64,000 nucleotides of DNA from Denitratimonas sp037478135 (GCF_037478135.1 NZ_JBBHDV010000003.1:264054-328053), one strand, 5' to 3'. Positions 41,670 through 52,640 are shown, counted from the first letter of the stretch. A program made the numbers and translations. The notes: generated by a model not told the origin, from the letters alone.

Positions 41670-44600
41670 GCACGCCCGCAAACTGGACCACGCTGACCCT
41701 GGCGGGCGCCGGCCGCAGTCTGGTCGAAGCCAGCGCCGGCACCGGCAAGACCTGGACCATCAGCGCGCTGTACCTGCGCCTGTTGCTGGAAGAACAGCGC
41801 GTACCGCAGCAGATCATCGTCAGCACCTTCACCAATGCCGCCGCCGCCGAACTGTCCGAGCGGCTGCGCAGCAAATTGCAGTGGGCGCTGGCCGAAGCTG
41901 CCGCACATGGTGCAGGGCAGGGCATCGAGGCTGCGCCTGATGAAGCCACCGACCGCGCCTGGCTGCGCAAGCGCTGGCGCACGGATGCCGCTGTGCTGAA
42001 GACCGACGTGCAGCGCCTGCAGGCGGCCCTGACCGGTTTCGACGCCGCACCGATTTCCACGCTGCATTCGCTGTGCTCGCGCATCCTCGCCGATCACCCG
42101 TTCGCCGCCGGCGCGCTGTTCAACGGGCGCGACATGATCGACGGCAAGACCTTGCAGGCCGCGCTGGCGAACGACCTGTGGCGGGTCATCAGCCAGGGCG
42201 ATGATGAGGATGAACTGGTCACCTTGGCGCGTGAAGCGGATGTCAGCCGCGCCCAATTGGACAAATACCTGCCGGTGCTGATGCAGCCGGATGTGGTGGT
42301 GGAGGCGTCGTCGCCGGAGACCGTCATCGCTGCGCTGCAGGATGTGGTTGGCGAGGTTTCCGGCTGGCGCGCCGCGTTGCGCGCGGTTCTGGATCAGCCG
42401 GGCCTGCTGCGTGCCGGCGGCAAGCTCCAGAAAGCATGGATCGCATTGGTTGATGCACTGGAGGCGCCCTTCGATGGCTTGGCTCAGGTGCTGGTCGATC
42501 ATCTCTCCGGGCTGTCTGAAGCAACCGGGATGAAAGGCGTCAACGGCCCCGGCAAGACACACCCCGAGGTGATGCGTCTGGTTGAACAATCAACGCGAAT
42601 CGCTCATGCGATACCACCGCACACGCTGGATCTCGCCAGCAGCCTGCCGCTTCGAAAGTTCCTCACCGCCGCCCAGCACTGGTGCCAACACGCGATGCAG
42701 TCGCGACTGGATGCCGCCAACCAGTCCACCTTTGACCAGTTGCTGCACAGCGTGCGTGCCGCATTGGAGCCGCGCGAAGGCCGGCGGGCATTGGCCGATG
42801 CCTTGTTCGCGGCGTGGCCGGTGGCGCTGGTGGACGAATTCCAGGATACCGATCCGGTGCAGTTCGGCATCCTCGATGCGATCTACCGCGATGCGGAAGG
42901 CAAGCCGCGCGGGCGGCTGGTGATGATCGGCGACCCGAAACAGTCGATCTACCGTTTCCGTGGCGGCGATGTGCAGGCCTACGAGCGCGCGCGCGATGCC
43001 GTGCCAGACGAGGACCGCCTGACGCTGGACACCAACCACCGTTCCAGCCGCGCTTACGTCGCGGCGGTCAATGCTTTCTACGCCGCCACCGGCACACGCC
43101 TGGGGCCGAAAGAATCGAACACCTCGATCAGTTACGAGCCGGTGCAGGCCAGCGGCCGCCGCGATGCGAAGCCCTTGCAACATGCGAGCAATGGCGCGCC
43201 GGTCGAACAAGCGCTGGTGCTGCATGAACTGACATCGCTCGAGGGCATCGTCGACCTCACCGATCACGCGCTGCACACCTGCGCCGGGCAGATCGTATGG
43301 GCGCTGTCGGAAAACGGTTACCGCATTGATGGCAAGCCATTGCGGCCGGGTGATATCGCGGTGCTGTTGCCCGGCCATGCCCAGATCGCCCGGCTGGGCG
43401 CGCTGCTGAAGGCGCGCGGCGTGCCCTGCGTGGCGGTGTCGCGGGCCAGCGTGTTCGATACCGATACCGCGCGCGATCTGCGTCTGGTGCTGCACGCGGT
43501 GCTGCATGCCGGCGATCCGGGCAGCCTGCGCGCGGCGCTGGTCACGCGCCTGTTCGGTGCCAGCCTGCGCGAGATCCAGCAACTGCGCGATGACGCCGCT
43601 GCCTGGGACCGCAAGGTCGCGCGCTTCCACGCATTGCATGCACTGCTGGGCACGCGCGGGCCGCTGGCGGTGGTCGGCAGCCTGCTGGAGGAACAGGCCG
43701 CGCGACTGCTTCAAAGCGTGGACGGCGAGCGCATGCTGACCGATCTGCGCCATCTGGGCGAACTGCTGCAGGAAGCCTGGGAAGACTGCGGCGGCGGCGA
43801 GCGGCTGATGGCCTGGTTCGCCGACCAGATGGACGGCGGAGCCGATGATGCCGATGCCGCCGATACGCGCGCACTGCGACTGGAATCGGATGCCGAACGG
43901 GTCCGCTTGATGACCCTGCACGTCAGCAAGGGGTTGGAATTCGGCGTCGTGTTCCTGCCGCTGATGTGGAACCACAAACGATTCCATAAGGCTGGCAGCA
44001 TGCCGCATCTGCTGTCCGATCCCGAGGATGGTCGCAAATACCTGATGGAAGGGCCGGGCAAGGAACGGGTCAAACAGCAGGAATTCGAGGAGCGTTTCCG
44101 CATGCTGTACGTGGTGTTGACCCGCGCCATCCATGCCTGCCATGTGCTGACCTTGTCTTCGGATGTCAAACGCCCTGCGGATGCACCGCTGAACACGCTG
44201 GACCTTGCCGCACTCGCACCCGATGCTGATGCCGAACCGACGACCATCGCCCGTCACGAAGGCTGGGATGCACACGATGAACTGCGCTGGATTCCACCCC
44301 GGCCATCGGGCGAACAGCGCAGCGTGCGCCCGCTGCCACCCGCGCCGCGCGGCCCGCTGCCGATGCGGCACAGCTTCACCACGCTCAGCGGTGCTGGCCA
44401 GTCGCATATCGGCGGCGAGGACGAGGCGGCGGCGGACGAGGCTGTGGTTGAACGGATCGCGCCGCATGAAACACACGATGCGGACAGCCTGCCGGACGAA
44501 CTTCCGGCCACCCCGTCGAGCTGCACCTTCCATCGCGAACTGGACAGCCTGTCGATGATCGGCGGTGCGGACTTCGGCAACGCGGTGCATGCCATCTTCG

Positions 44601-45307
44601 AAGACCGTGTGCCCGGGCTATCACTCGATGCCCAGCCCGGCCATGTGCGGGCGGCGCTGGAGCGCTACGGTGTGCGCCCGCGCGAAGGCGATGTCGAAGA
44701 CCTTGCCGCCGCCCTTACAACCCGTCTGCAGAGCGTGCTCGATACCCGCCTCTCAGGTGCTGGCGGGCCGTGTCTGGCCGCACTTGCGGCACACGAGATG
44801 CGTGCCGAAATGGAGTTCAACTACGTGCTTGATGGTGCCAGCCTGCGCGCCCTGCGGCTGGCCTGCGAAGCGCATGGCGAAGCCGGTCTGGTGCCGCCGC
44901 GCGAGCAGATTCTGGCCGGCCTGATGAACGGCAAGATCGACCTGATATTCGCCCACGATGGCCGCTTCCACGTGCTCGACTACAAGAGCAACCAGCTCGC
45001 CAGCGGCGCGCGCGCCTGCCTTGAGGACTACGCGCCGGCCGCGCTGGAAAACAAGATGGCCAGCACCGGCTACCGCTTCCAGGCGCTGCTGTACGCAGTC
45101 GCGGTGGAGCGCCATCTGCGCGAAAGGCTAGGTACGGACTATTGCCGCGAACAGCATCTGGGCGACTGCTGGTACCTGTTCGTCCGCGCCGTCGGGCTGC
45201 AACTGCCGGACGGCACGCCCTGCGGCGTCTGGCGGCATCGCTTCGGCGACGCGCTGCTGGATGCGGTGCAGAACGTCCTTGGCGCACGCTGGCAGGAGGC
45301 AGCATGA
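41666..45307 (+). CDS. recB: Exonuclease V subunit RecB (helicase-nuclease)
   Basis: 3'-5' helicase and the only nuclease of RecBCD. The 1213-residue protein has Walker A EASAGTGKTWTISALYLRLLL at about 19, FTNAAAAELSERLR, helicase motif II LVDEFQDTDPVQF at about 389, MIGDPKQSIYRFRGGD and VRLMTLHVSKGLEFGVVFLP (motif V). The C-terminal nuclease domain has GKIDLIFAHDGRFHVLDYKSN at about 1090-1110 with the catalytic Asp and Asp-Tyr-Lys, so nuclease activity is expected. The ATG overlaps the recC stop, and the stop overlaps the recD ATG. Confidence 0.96.
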   Translation: MSTPANWTTLTLAGAGRSLVEASAGTGKTWTISALYLRLLLEEQRVPQQIIVSTFTNAAAAELSERLRSKLQWALAEAAAHGAGQGIEAAPDEATDRAWLRKRWRTDAAVLKTDVQRLQAALTGFDAAPISTLHSLCSRILADHPFAAGALFNGRDMIDGKTLQAALANDLWRVISQGDDEDELVTLAREADVSRAQLDKYLPVLMQPDVVVEASSPETVIAALQDVVGEVSGWRAALRAVLDQPGLLRAGGKLQKAWIALVDALEAPFDGLAQVLVDHLSGLSEATGMKGVNGPGKTHPEVMRLVEQSTRIAHAIPPHTLDLASSLPLRKFLTAAQHWCQHAMQSRLDAANQSTFDQLLHSVRAALEPREGRRALADALFAAWPVALVDEFQDTDPVQFGILDAIYRDAEGKPRGRLVMIGDPKQSIYRFRGGDVQAYERARDAVPDEDRLTLDTNHRSSRAYVAAVNAFYAATGTRLGPKESNTSISYEPVQASGRRDAKPLQHASNGAPVEQALVLHELTSLEGIVDLTDHALHTCAGQIVWALSENGYRIDGKPLRPGDIAVLLPGHAQIARLGALLKARGVPCVAVSRASVFDTDTARDLRLVLHAVLHAGDPGSLRAALVTRLFGASLREIQQLRDDAAAWDRKVARFHALHALLGTRGPLAVVGSLLEEQAARLLQSVDGERMLTDLRHLGELLQEAWEDCGGGERLMAWFADQMDGGADDADAADTRALRLESDAERVRLMTLHVSKGLEFGVVFLPLMWNHKRFHKAGSMPHLLSDPEDGRKYLMEGPGKERVKQQEFEERFRMLYVVLTRAIHACHVLTLSSDVKRPADAPLNTLDLAALAPDADAEPTTIARHEGWDAHDELRWIPPRPSGEQRSVRPLPPAPRGPLPMRHSFTTLSGAGQSHIGGEDEAAADEAVVERIAPHETHDADSLPDELPATPSSCTFHRELDSLSMIGGADFGNAVHAIFEDRVPGLSLDAQPGHVRAALERYGVRPREGDVEDLAAALTTRLQSVLDTRLSGAGGPCLAALAAHEMRAEMEFNYVLDGASLRALRLACEAHGEAGLVPPREQILAGLMNGKIDLIFAHDGRFHVLDYKSNQLASGARACLEDYAPAALENKMASTGYRFQALLYAVAVERHLRERLGTDYCREQHLGDCWYLFVRAVGLQLPDGTPCGVWRHRFGDALLDAVQNVLGARWQEAA

Positions 45308-47208
45308 AGACGCACGTTGCTGGAGAACACTTCGGTTTCCACGAACCTTCCCCGTCATCCCCTTTGCCGGAGGAATGGCGCGAACTGGATCGCGCGGTTT
45401 GGCGCTGGGTGCTGGCGCACGGCGGCGATCCGCTCACCGCCCACACCGCCGCCTGGGCCAGCCATGCCGAAGGCCAGGGCCACAGCGCACTGGAACTGGC
45501 CACAGTGGCGGAAAACGCGGATCCGGATGTGGCCACACAGGTGCGTGCCGCTCTGGAGCAAAGCGCACTGGTTGCGCCGGGCGATGCCGACGGCACGCAG
45601 CATTGCCCCTTCGTGCTGGAAGGCGGACATTTCTATCTGCGGCGCAATCACCGTTCCGAAGTCGCGGTGGCGCGCGCGCTGGCACGGCGGCGGCAGGCCG
45701 CGTCGGAGCCGGTTCGCCCGCTGCACGATGATGAATTGCGTGCACTGTTCAACGGCAGCTGGACGGACGAGGAGGAACGCCAGCGCGCCGCCGTGCGGCA
45801 GGCACCCGGACGTGCGCTGATGGTGCTGACCGGCGGCCCCGGCACCGGCAAGACCACCACCGTGCTGCGCATGCTGCTGGGGCTTTCACGCGAACACGAA
45901 GCGCGCCACGGCGGCCTGCCGCAGATCCGCATCGCGGCGCCCACAGGCAAGGCCGCGCAGCGTCTCAGCGGCTCGCTGCGCGAAGGTGCCGAACGCCTGC
46001 GCGGCGGCGAAGAGCCTGTCTCCGACTCCTGGCAGAGGCATCTGGATGCCGTGCTCGGCACCGAATCGGGCACCGTGCACCGGTTGCTCGGCAGTCGCGG
46101 ACGCCACGGCGGATTCGCCTTCCGCGCCGATGAGCCGCTGCCGGCCGACATCGTGGTGGTGGACGAGGCTTCGATGCTGGATCTGGGCCTGCTGCGCGCG
46201 CTGCTGGACGCGCTGCGCGAGGACGCGGTGCTGGTGCTGGTGGGCGATGCCGACCAGCTCACCTCGGTCGGCACAGGTTCGATCATGATGGACATCGTGC
46301 GCGCACTGGAAACCGATCCGCGCGGCGATCTGGTGCGCCTCGCACACTGCTTCCGCGCCGACATCACGCTGGTGCCGATCAACGAAGCGGTCCGGCGCGG
46401 CGATGCAGAGGCCTTCGATACCGCCGTCGCTGCGGCCGCCACCCACACCGCCCGCAACGGTCGACCGGCAGCGAAGATGTGCCACGTGGCCGATGTGGCA
46501 GCGCTGCGCCGCCGCCTCGCGACATGGGGTCGCAGCCTGCAACAGGTGCTGGCGGACGTGGACATCACCACACCGCTGGCGGCGGACGATCCGGCGCTGC
46601 TGTCGCGCCTGGAGACGCTGGGCCGGCAACAACTGCTGTGTGCACTGCGTGAAGGCGCGTTCGGTGCGGTGCAGGCCAACGCGCTGATCGCCGCACGGCT
46701 GCGTCAATGGGATGCGCTTTCAGCCTGGGCCGGACGCGACTGGTATCCGGGCCGCGCCGTCATCATCACCCGCAACGACCCGGCCGCCCGGCTCTACAAC
46801 GGCGATGTCGGGATCTGCGTGCCGGTGTTGAACAACAACGGCGACACCCTGCTGCGCGTGGCCTTCGAACGCCCACCCGATGCCGCATCGCAGGCTTCCG
46901 AACACACGGATGCGCCTCCGCCATTGCGCCTGTTCGACCCCTACACCCTGCCGCCACACGAGGACGCCTTCGCGCTGACCGTGCATAAAAGCCAGGGTTC
47001 CGAATACGACCACGTCGCGGTACTGCTGCCACCGGCCCCGGACTCCCCGCTGCTGGTGCGCCAGACCCTCTACACCGCACTTTCGCGTGCCCGGCAATCA
47101 CTGGAACTGTGGAGCGTGCCGGCATCGACAGCTCAAGCGCTGGCCACTCCGCTGCTGCGGCATGGGAGATTGGCGGAGAGGATGGTGGAGGGAATGGGTG
47201 GTGGCTGA
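45304..47208 (+). CDS. recD: Exonuclease V subunit RecD (5'-3' helicase)
   Basis: Fast SF1B helicase of RecBCD. The 634-residue protein has Walker A VLTGGPGTGKTTTVLRML at about 175-192, IAAPTGKAAQRLSGSL (motif Ia), IVVVDEASMLDLGLL (II), LVGDADQLTSVGTGSIM (III), LAHCFRAD (IV) and FALTVHKSQGSEYDHVAVLLP plus YTALSRARQSLEL (V-VI). The N-terminal 110 residues are the RecB-contacting domain. The ATG at 45304 overlaps the recB stop (ATGA); the frame extends upstream inside recB but is not RecD there. It is the last gene of recCBD. Confidence 0.96.
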   Translation: MKTHVAGEHFGFHEPSPSSPLPEEWRELDRAVWRWVLAHGGDPLTAHTAAWASHAEGQGHSALELATVAENADPDVATQVRAALEQSALVAPGDADGTQHCPFVLEGGHFYLRRNHRSEVAVARALARRRQAASEPVRPLHDDELRALFNGSWTDEEERQRAAVRQAPGRALMVLTGGPGTGKTTTVLRMLLGLSREHEARHGGLPQIRIAAPTGKAAQRLSGSLREGAERLRGGEEPVSDSWQRHLDAVLGTESGTVHRLLGSRGRHGGFAFRADEPLPADIVVVDEASMLDLGLLRALLDALREDAVLVLVGDADQLTSVGTGSIMMDIVRALETDPRGDLVRLAHCFRADITLVPINEAVRRGDAEAFDTAVAAAATHTARNGRPAAKMCHVADVAALRRRLATWGRSLQQVLADVDITTPLAADDPALLSRLETLGRQQLLCALREGAFGAVQANALIAARLRQWDALSAWAGRDWYPGRAVIITRNDPAARLYNGDVGICVPVLNNNGDTLLRVAFERPPDAASQASEHTDAPPPLRLFDPYTLPPHEDAFALTVHKSQGSEYDHVAVLLPPAPDSPLLVRQTLYTALSRARQSLELWSVPASTAQALATPLLRHGRLAERMVEGMGGG

Positions 47209-47351
47209 GAACGTGACACCTCAATTCACGCATCCGCAAAAATTCGGGCCATGCAGTGGGTTGTGGAGCATTGCCCGATTCAGCGCTCCGGCTTGATGCT
47301 GCAGATTCGTATCGATTAAGTCGCCCAGGCTTTTTGCTGGATTGGATCGTT

Positions 47352-47368
47352 GTCTCATCCTGTGAGAC
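47352..47368. promoter_or_regulatory. Fourth copy of the GTCTCA-N5-TGAGAC palindrome
   Basis: GTCTCATCCTGTGAGAC, same 6-base arms as at 3114 and 5703. No intact gene starts next to it on either strand. It may be the remnant promoter of a lost gene, or a regulator of something I cannot see. Confidence 0.4.
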
Positions 47369-47481
47369 TGGCATGCGCTAGAAAAGACAAAGGCCGACAC
47401 GAGGTCGCCCTTCGGGTTTGGTGCATCTTTCCGCCCGTGGGCGAATCTGCTTGTTAAGGAAACTCTGATCAAGCCTCATAA

Positions 47482-47561
47482 CGTCATCCCGGCGAAAGCC
47501 AGGATCCAGATTTTCCAATAACTTTCCGAAGATCTGGATTCCGGCTTTCGCCGGAATGACG
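47482..47561. repeat. REP-type long hairpin
   Basis: Arms of about 31 bases, CGTCATCCCGGCGAAAGCC... and ...GGCTTTCGCCGGAATGACG, match at about 27 positions around an 18-base loop. The core GTCATTCCGGCGAAAGCCGG is a common dispersed repeat of this kind in xanthomonads and relatives. Confidence 0.7.
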
Positions 47562-47567
47562 CCTTGT

Positions 47568-48035
47568 TCAGACCTTCCCTAAGGCGGGAGTTGCCACGGT
47601 GCCTCGCAGGATGGCGGCGATCTCGTGTTCGGCCAGGGGCGTTGCCTCCACGGTGCCCACGTTTTCCGGTGTCATGCCATCCGGCAGGATCTGCAATGCG
47701 CCGACACAATCCCGTCCGATCTGCGCCAGCAGGTCGAAAGCGTCGGTGGAGCGGGCGCGAAAACGGCTTGCGGCCCGGGCACGGATGTCCTGACTATCCG
47801 GCAACAGGTTGTCGAAGTACGCCCGGACCACTTCACCACGATGTGTTGTGGTTCCCGGGGTGAACGGTAGCGAGAGCGACAGCGGGCGGCCTTGCGGGGA
47901 GGCTCTCCAGTCCGCGTGGTATTCGAGTACATCCTCAGAGCCGGACCCGATCCACCAGGTGCCGACGAACTCACCGTTCATCCACAGGCCCAGCGTTTCC
48001 CGGCGTGAAGGCCTTTGTGTGCGGGCGGTCACCAT
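47568..48035 (-). pseudogene. hipA: Truncated hipA (N-terminal domain only)
   Basis: The 155 residues match the start of HipA serine/threonine-kinase toxins: GLWMNGEFVGTWWIG, YHADWRASPQGRPLSLSLPF, GEVVRAYFDNLLPDSQDIRARAASRF and FDLLAQIGRDCVGALQI. A full HipA has about 430 residues; everything after the N-terminal domain, including the ATP-binding and catalytic parts, is missing. The frame ends a few bases from a REP-type hairpin, so a rearrangement probably removed the 3' end. The ATG overlaps the hipB stop (ATGGTGA). The small HipS protein of HipBST systems looks similar, but no HipT kinase gene follows here. Confidence 0.8.
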
Positions 48036-48291
48036 CCGCTGGCTCCGTTACCGGAGGCGTCGTGGGGCGGAGTTTGTTTGGCTTGCAGCACCATCTCCAC
48101 GCCAAGGAAGCTCAGCAGGTGAAGCAGCCGTTCGGCGCTCATCTTCCAAGCGTTGCGTTCGAGTGCGGACAGTGTCTGCTGCGTGATCCCGAGGCTGGCT
48201 GCGAGCTGTGTCTGGGTCAGCCCGCTTTCCTTGCGAAAGGCTTTCAGCAGGCGAGCAGTTGCTCTGCCGTGTGGACGGTGTATTGGTTCAT
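48029..48291 (-). pseudogene. hipB: Frameshifted hipB antitoxin
   Basis: The ATG at 48291 opens MNQYTVHTAEQLLAC and then meets TGA. From there the next frame reads LLKAFRKESGLTQTQLAASLGITQQTLSALERNAWKMSAERLL, a clear HipB helix-turn-helix, down to the stop at 48029. A single missing base near codon 14 explains the break. Without it the protein would be about 87 residues, normal for HipB. With the truncated hipA this makes a dead toxin-antitoxin module, unless the frameshift is a sequencing error. Confidence 0.75.
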
Positions 48292-48457
48292 AAATACAAA
48301 CCCGTGACTGTATTCACCATTTACAGCTTGTAGGCTGTTTCTTCTGGTGGCGCAACAGGGTTTGCATGCATCGGTGCGGGGCAGCTAGAAGGGTGCATTG
48401 GGTGCAGCGGCAGCCAAGTGACACCCACCGCCTTGCTGTGCGCGGCCTACCGCTGAA

Positions 48458-48856
48458 TCAGTTTCCCGGTTCCGCCTTGTACTGTTTTTCCTCGATGAAG
48501 GCCGAGCCGGCGCGGTGGTTGATGTCGTTCTTGAGTTTGACGCGGGCGGCGTTGGTGGTCATCACGGCGCGCGCCAGGCGGATGAATTCGTCGTCGAAGG
48601 TGCCGGTTTTCTCGCGTTCGCGCAGGCCGTCCTGGATGTCCCACATGCGGGCGTTGATGGTTTTCAGTTCGTCCTTGACCGCTTCCAGTTCCGGTTTGCC
48701 GACGATGGCGCCGGCCCACAGCGGCAGCAGGCCGTCCAGTTCGGTGCGCACGTGCGCCACGCGTTCGGGTTGGGCGATGCGTTCGGCCTTGATCTGCAGG
48801 ATGGTGATCTTGTCGGCCAGTTCGCCGAGCGATACGGGGGTGTGGATCAGGTTCAC
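48458..48856 (-). CDS. DUF6165-family protein
   Basis: Starting at the GTG at 48856 the 132 residues read VNLIHTPVSLGELADKITIL, then a helical hairpin with QIKAERIAQPERVAHVRTEL and the tail INHRAGSAFIEEKQY. This is the pattern of the DUF6165 family, whose function I do not know. All of it looks soluble and alpha-helical. The frame continues upstream into the gdhA end, but that part does not match. It lies 61 bases after gdhA on the same strand and may be co-transcribed with it. Confidence 0.7.
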   Translation of the reverse strand: MNLIHTPVSLGELADKITILQIKAERIAQPERVAHVRTELDGLLPLWAGAIVGKPELEAVKDELKTINARMWDIQDGLREREKTGTFDDEFIRLARAVMTTNAARVKLKNDINHRAGSAFIEEKQYKAEPGN

Positions 48857-48917
48857 GGGAATCTCGCTGCAAGGGTGGCGGCCACGGTTTGGTGCCGCGA
48901 ATAAATGGAAGGGCTGC

Positions 48918-50261
<1,344 letters not shown>

Positions 50262-50554
50262 GAGCGGAGGATCCGTGTCTGGTCGTATTGCACTGCGGCA
50301 ATTTCAGAGTCTATGCCCGAATCCCCGGCGTCAAGCCCTTTTCCGGTCAATTTCAGTTCGACCAACGTCGAGGATGTGAAACAACCCACGACCCCCGGCT
50401 TCAGCCGCGCTTGAAAAACGGCGCTGCGGCCGTTTTCCGGCAATGTTCAGGCGTTTGTGCGGTGACATGCGGGAATTGCTGCCATGCAGCATGGGTGATC
50501 TTTCCACAGCCCGCACGGCGTCCGTGCAGGCGGCGGAACACGCGACAGCCCGGC
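50262..50554. other. Intergenic region fbp-gdhA
   Basis: 293 bases upstream of gdhA. A possible leftward promoter reads TTGACG-N15-TAGACT near 50310-50336, a weak match. Nothing else was seen. Confidence 0.25.
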
Positions 50555-51559
50555 TCAGCCTTCGGCGTGATAGGCCGCGACGCGTTCGACTTCGTTCTTC
50601 GAACCCAGGATCACCGGGATGCGCTGGTGCAGCGTATGCGGCTGTACCTCCATGATGCGTTCGCGCCCGGTGCTGGCCGCGCCGCCGGCCTGTTCCACGA
50701 TGAAGCCCATTGGGTTGGCCTCGTACAGCAGGCGCAGCTTGCCGCCCTTGTCGCGGCATTTGGCGTCCAACGGGTACATGAAAATGCCGCCACGGGTCAG
50801 GATGCGGTGTACATCGGCGACCATCGAGGCCACCCAGCGCATGTTGAAATCGCGCCCGCGCGGGCCTTCGCGCCCGGCCAGCAGTTCGGCGATGTAGCGC
50901 TGCACCGGCGCTTCCCAGTGGCGCTGGTTGCTCATGTTGATGGCGAACTCGGAGGTGTCTTCGGGAATCCGCAGATCGCTCTGGGTCAGCACGAAGCTGC
51001 CGATTTCCCGGTCCAGGGTGAACTGGTGCACGCCATTGCCCAGGGTCAGCACCAGAATCGTGCTCGGGCCGTAGACGGTGTAGCCGGCCGCGACCTGCCG
51101 CGTGCCGGGCTGGAGGAAATCATCGGCGCTGGGGTCGGTGACGCCTTCGGGGCAGCGCAGCACCGAGAAGATCGTGCCGATCGAGACGTTGACATCGATG
51201 TTGGAACTTCCGTCCAGCGGATCGAACACCAGCAGGTAGTTGCCCTTCGGGTAGCGGTTCGGGATCAGGTGCGGGTCGTCCATTTCCTCGGATGCCAGCG
51301 CCGCCAGATGGCCGCCCCATTCGTTCGCGTCCAGCAGGATTTCGTTGGACAGCACGTCGAGTTTCTTCTGCGCCTCGCCCTGTACGTTTTCGCTGCCGGC
51401 CTCGCCCAGCACATTGCCCAGCGCGCCCTTGTTCACCGCCAGCGAGATGGCCTTGCAGGCGCGCGCGACGACTTCGATCAGCAGGCGCAGGTCGGCATTG
51501 ATGGGGGACGGGCTGCGTTGCGCTTCGATCAGGAAGCGGCTCAGCGAAACACGGTTCAT
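50555..51559 (-). CDS. fbp: Class I fructose-1,6-bisphosphatase
   Basis: Gluconeogenic enzyme, fructose-1,6-bisphosphate to fructose-6-phosphate. The 334-residue protein has LASEEMDDP, LLVFDPLDGSSNIDVNVSIGT (metal-binding and catalytic), GYTVYGPSTILVLTLG, NMRWVASMVADVHRIL, GGIFMYP and LLYEANPMGFIVEQAGG, the complete class I signature. I start at the ATG at 51559 (MNRVSLSRFL); the upstream frame is low-complexity. It is separated from gdhA by a 293-bp gap in which I see nothing else. Confidence 0.96.
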   Translation of the reverse strand: MNRVSLSRFLIEAQRSPSPINADLRLLIEVVARACKAISLAVNKGALGNVLGEAGSENVQGEAQKKLDVLSNEILLDANEWGGHLAALASEEMDDPHLIPNRYPKGNYLLVFDPLDGSSNIDVNVSIGTIFSVLRCPEGVTDPSADDFLQPGTRQVAAGYTVYGPSTILVLTLGNGVHQFTLDREIGSFVLTQSDLRIPEDTSEFAINMSNQRHWEAPVQRYIAELLAGREGPRGRDFNMRWVASMVADVHRILTRGGIFMYPLDAKCRDKGGKLRLLYEANPMGFIVEQAGGAASTGRERIMEVQPHTLHQRIPVILGSKNEVERVAAYHAEG

Positions 51560-51723
51560 GAGGCTGTACTCCGGGCAGGGAATTCCAGCTGGCCATTGTC
51601 CCGGGTGGCGCCGTGAAAGGCTACCGGCCGGGCCGGGTTTCCCCGCCTGGCCGGGCAAATGTCAAAGCGCGGGTGAGGAGAAGTGCGGGTACATGGCGGT
51701 GTGCCGGGCGTGGTGCGACGCTG

Positions 51724-52104
51724 TCAGGCGGCCTGGATCGGGATGCTGTGCTTGGTGTGGGTGATGCGGTTCTGCGCATCCACGTAGACCAGGGTGGGCA
51801 GGTGTTCGGCCATCGCGGCCTCATCGATGACGCCATAGGCGCAGATGATGACCAGATCGCCGACATCGGCCTTGTGTGCCGCCGCGCCGTTCACCGAGAT
51901 GATGCCGCTGCCTTCTTCGGCCCGGATCGCGTAGGTGACGAAACGTTCGCCGTTGTTGACGTCGTAGATGTGGATCTGCTCGTACTCGCGGATGCCGCTG
52001 GCATCCAGCAGGGTGCCGTCGATCGCGCAGGAGCCTTCGTAGTGAAGCTCGGCATGGGTGACGCTGGCGCGATGGATCTTGGCCTTGAGGACGTTCAGTT
52101 GCAC
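51724..52104 (-). CDS. panD: Aspartate 1-decarboxylase
   Basis: Makes beta-alanine from aspartate for pantothenate and CoA. The 126-residue proenzyme cleaves itself between Gly and Ser in HYEGSCAIDG (about 22-31), and the new N-terminal Ser becomes the pyruvoyl cofactor. The start MQLNVLKAKIHRASVTHAEL and the segments RFVTYAIRAEEGSGIISVNGAAA and VGDLVIICAYG are typical. An isolated gene: panB and panC are not next to it. Confidence 0.96.
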   Translation of the reverse strand: MQLNVLKAKIHRASVTHAELHYEGSCAIDGTLLDASGIREYEQIHIYDVNNGERFVTYAIRAEEGSGIISVNGAAAHKADVGDLVIICAYGVIDEAAMAEHLPTLVYVDAQNRITHTKHSIPIQAA

Positions 52105-52257
52105 GGTCGGCTCCGGGAGCGGTGGGGCGGGTCAAGTGCGGAAGTGTAGAAACCGCGCTGCGGCATCGCAACAAAGACGTTCAGCTGCAGTAGCGGAAAC
52201 CGCTGCCCGGTGGCGGCAAGGGCAGGCACCGGGCAGCGGCCGGAGGGGAATGGCCGT

Positions 52258-52467
52258 TCAGCGGCCCTTGCCGAACACCAGCAAAGCCAGGCCCACGGCG
52301 GCCGCTGCGGCCCCGCCGATCAGATAGGTCATGGTGCCGTCGCTGTAGCGCCCGGTGACGCCTTCCACCACTCTTTCGCTCAGTGATTCGGTGGATTGTA
52401 GGCCGAAGTAGACCAATACCGCGCCGATGACCAGCAGCGCCAGCCCGACTCCCCGTTTCATGTTCAT
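52258..52467 (-). CDS. DUF3185-family small membrane protein
   Basis: 69 residues with two transmembrane helices: GVGLALLVIGAVLVYFGLQS and YLIGGAAAAAVGLALLVFG. The polar loop between them contains SLSERVVEGVTGRYSDGT. Length and layout match DUF3185, a family of unknown function. The ATG at 52467 is the first; ATG at 52461 is also possible. Confidence 0.75.
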   Translation of the reverse strand: MNMKRGVGLALLVIGAVLVYFGLQSTESLSERVVEGVTGRYSDGTMTYLIGGAAAAAVGLALLVFGKGR

Positions 52468-52640
52468 TGAATGCCTCCGTCATGGAATGTCCCGCCACAG
52501 TGGGCTCCGGCAGGAGGTGGGCGGCATTGCGATGGTGCCCGCCGACCGTCCTGCGGGCGCCATCCTGCGCCCAGGTGCCGGGAGGGGCAAGTGGCAGGGC
52601 AACATTGGGTGTGTCCGGCGTCACGCCGGCCGCCGCGCAC

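Larger units (their letters stand above)
47209..47567. other. Intergenic region with operator-like palindrome and REP-type hairpin
   Basis: No gene. It holds the palindrome at 47352-47368 and the long hairpin at 47482-47561, which directly abuts the truncated end of hipA. Confidence 0.5.

Noticed and set aside
39696..44590. Frames of about 660 codons antisense to recC and recB.
   Set aside because: Same shadow composition; the recC and recB frames are complete and overlap in a normal operon.
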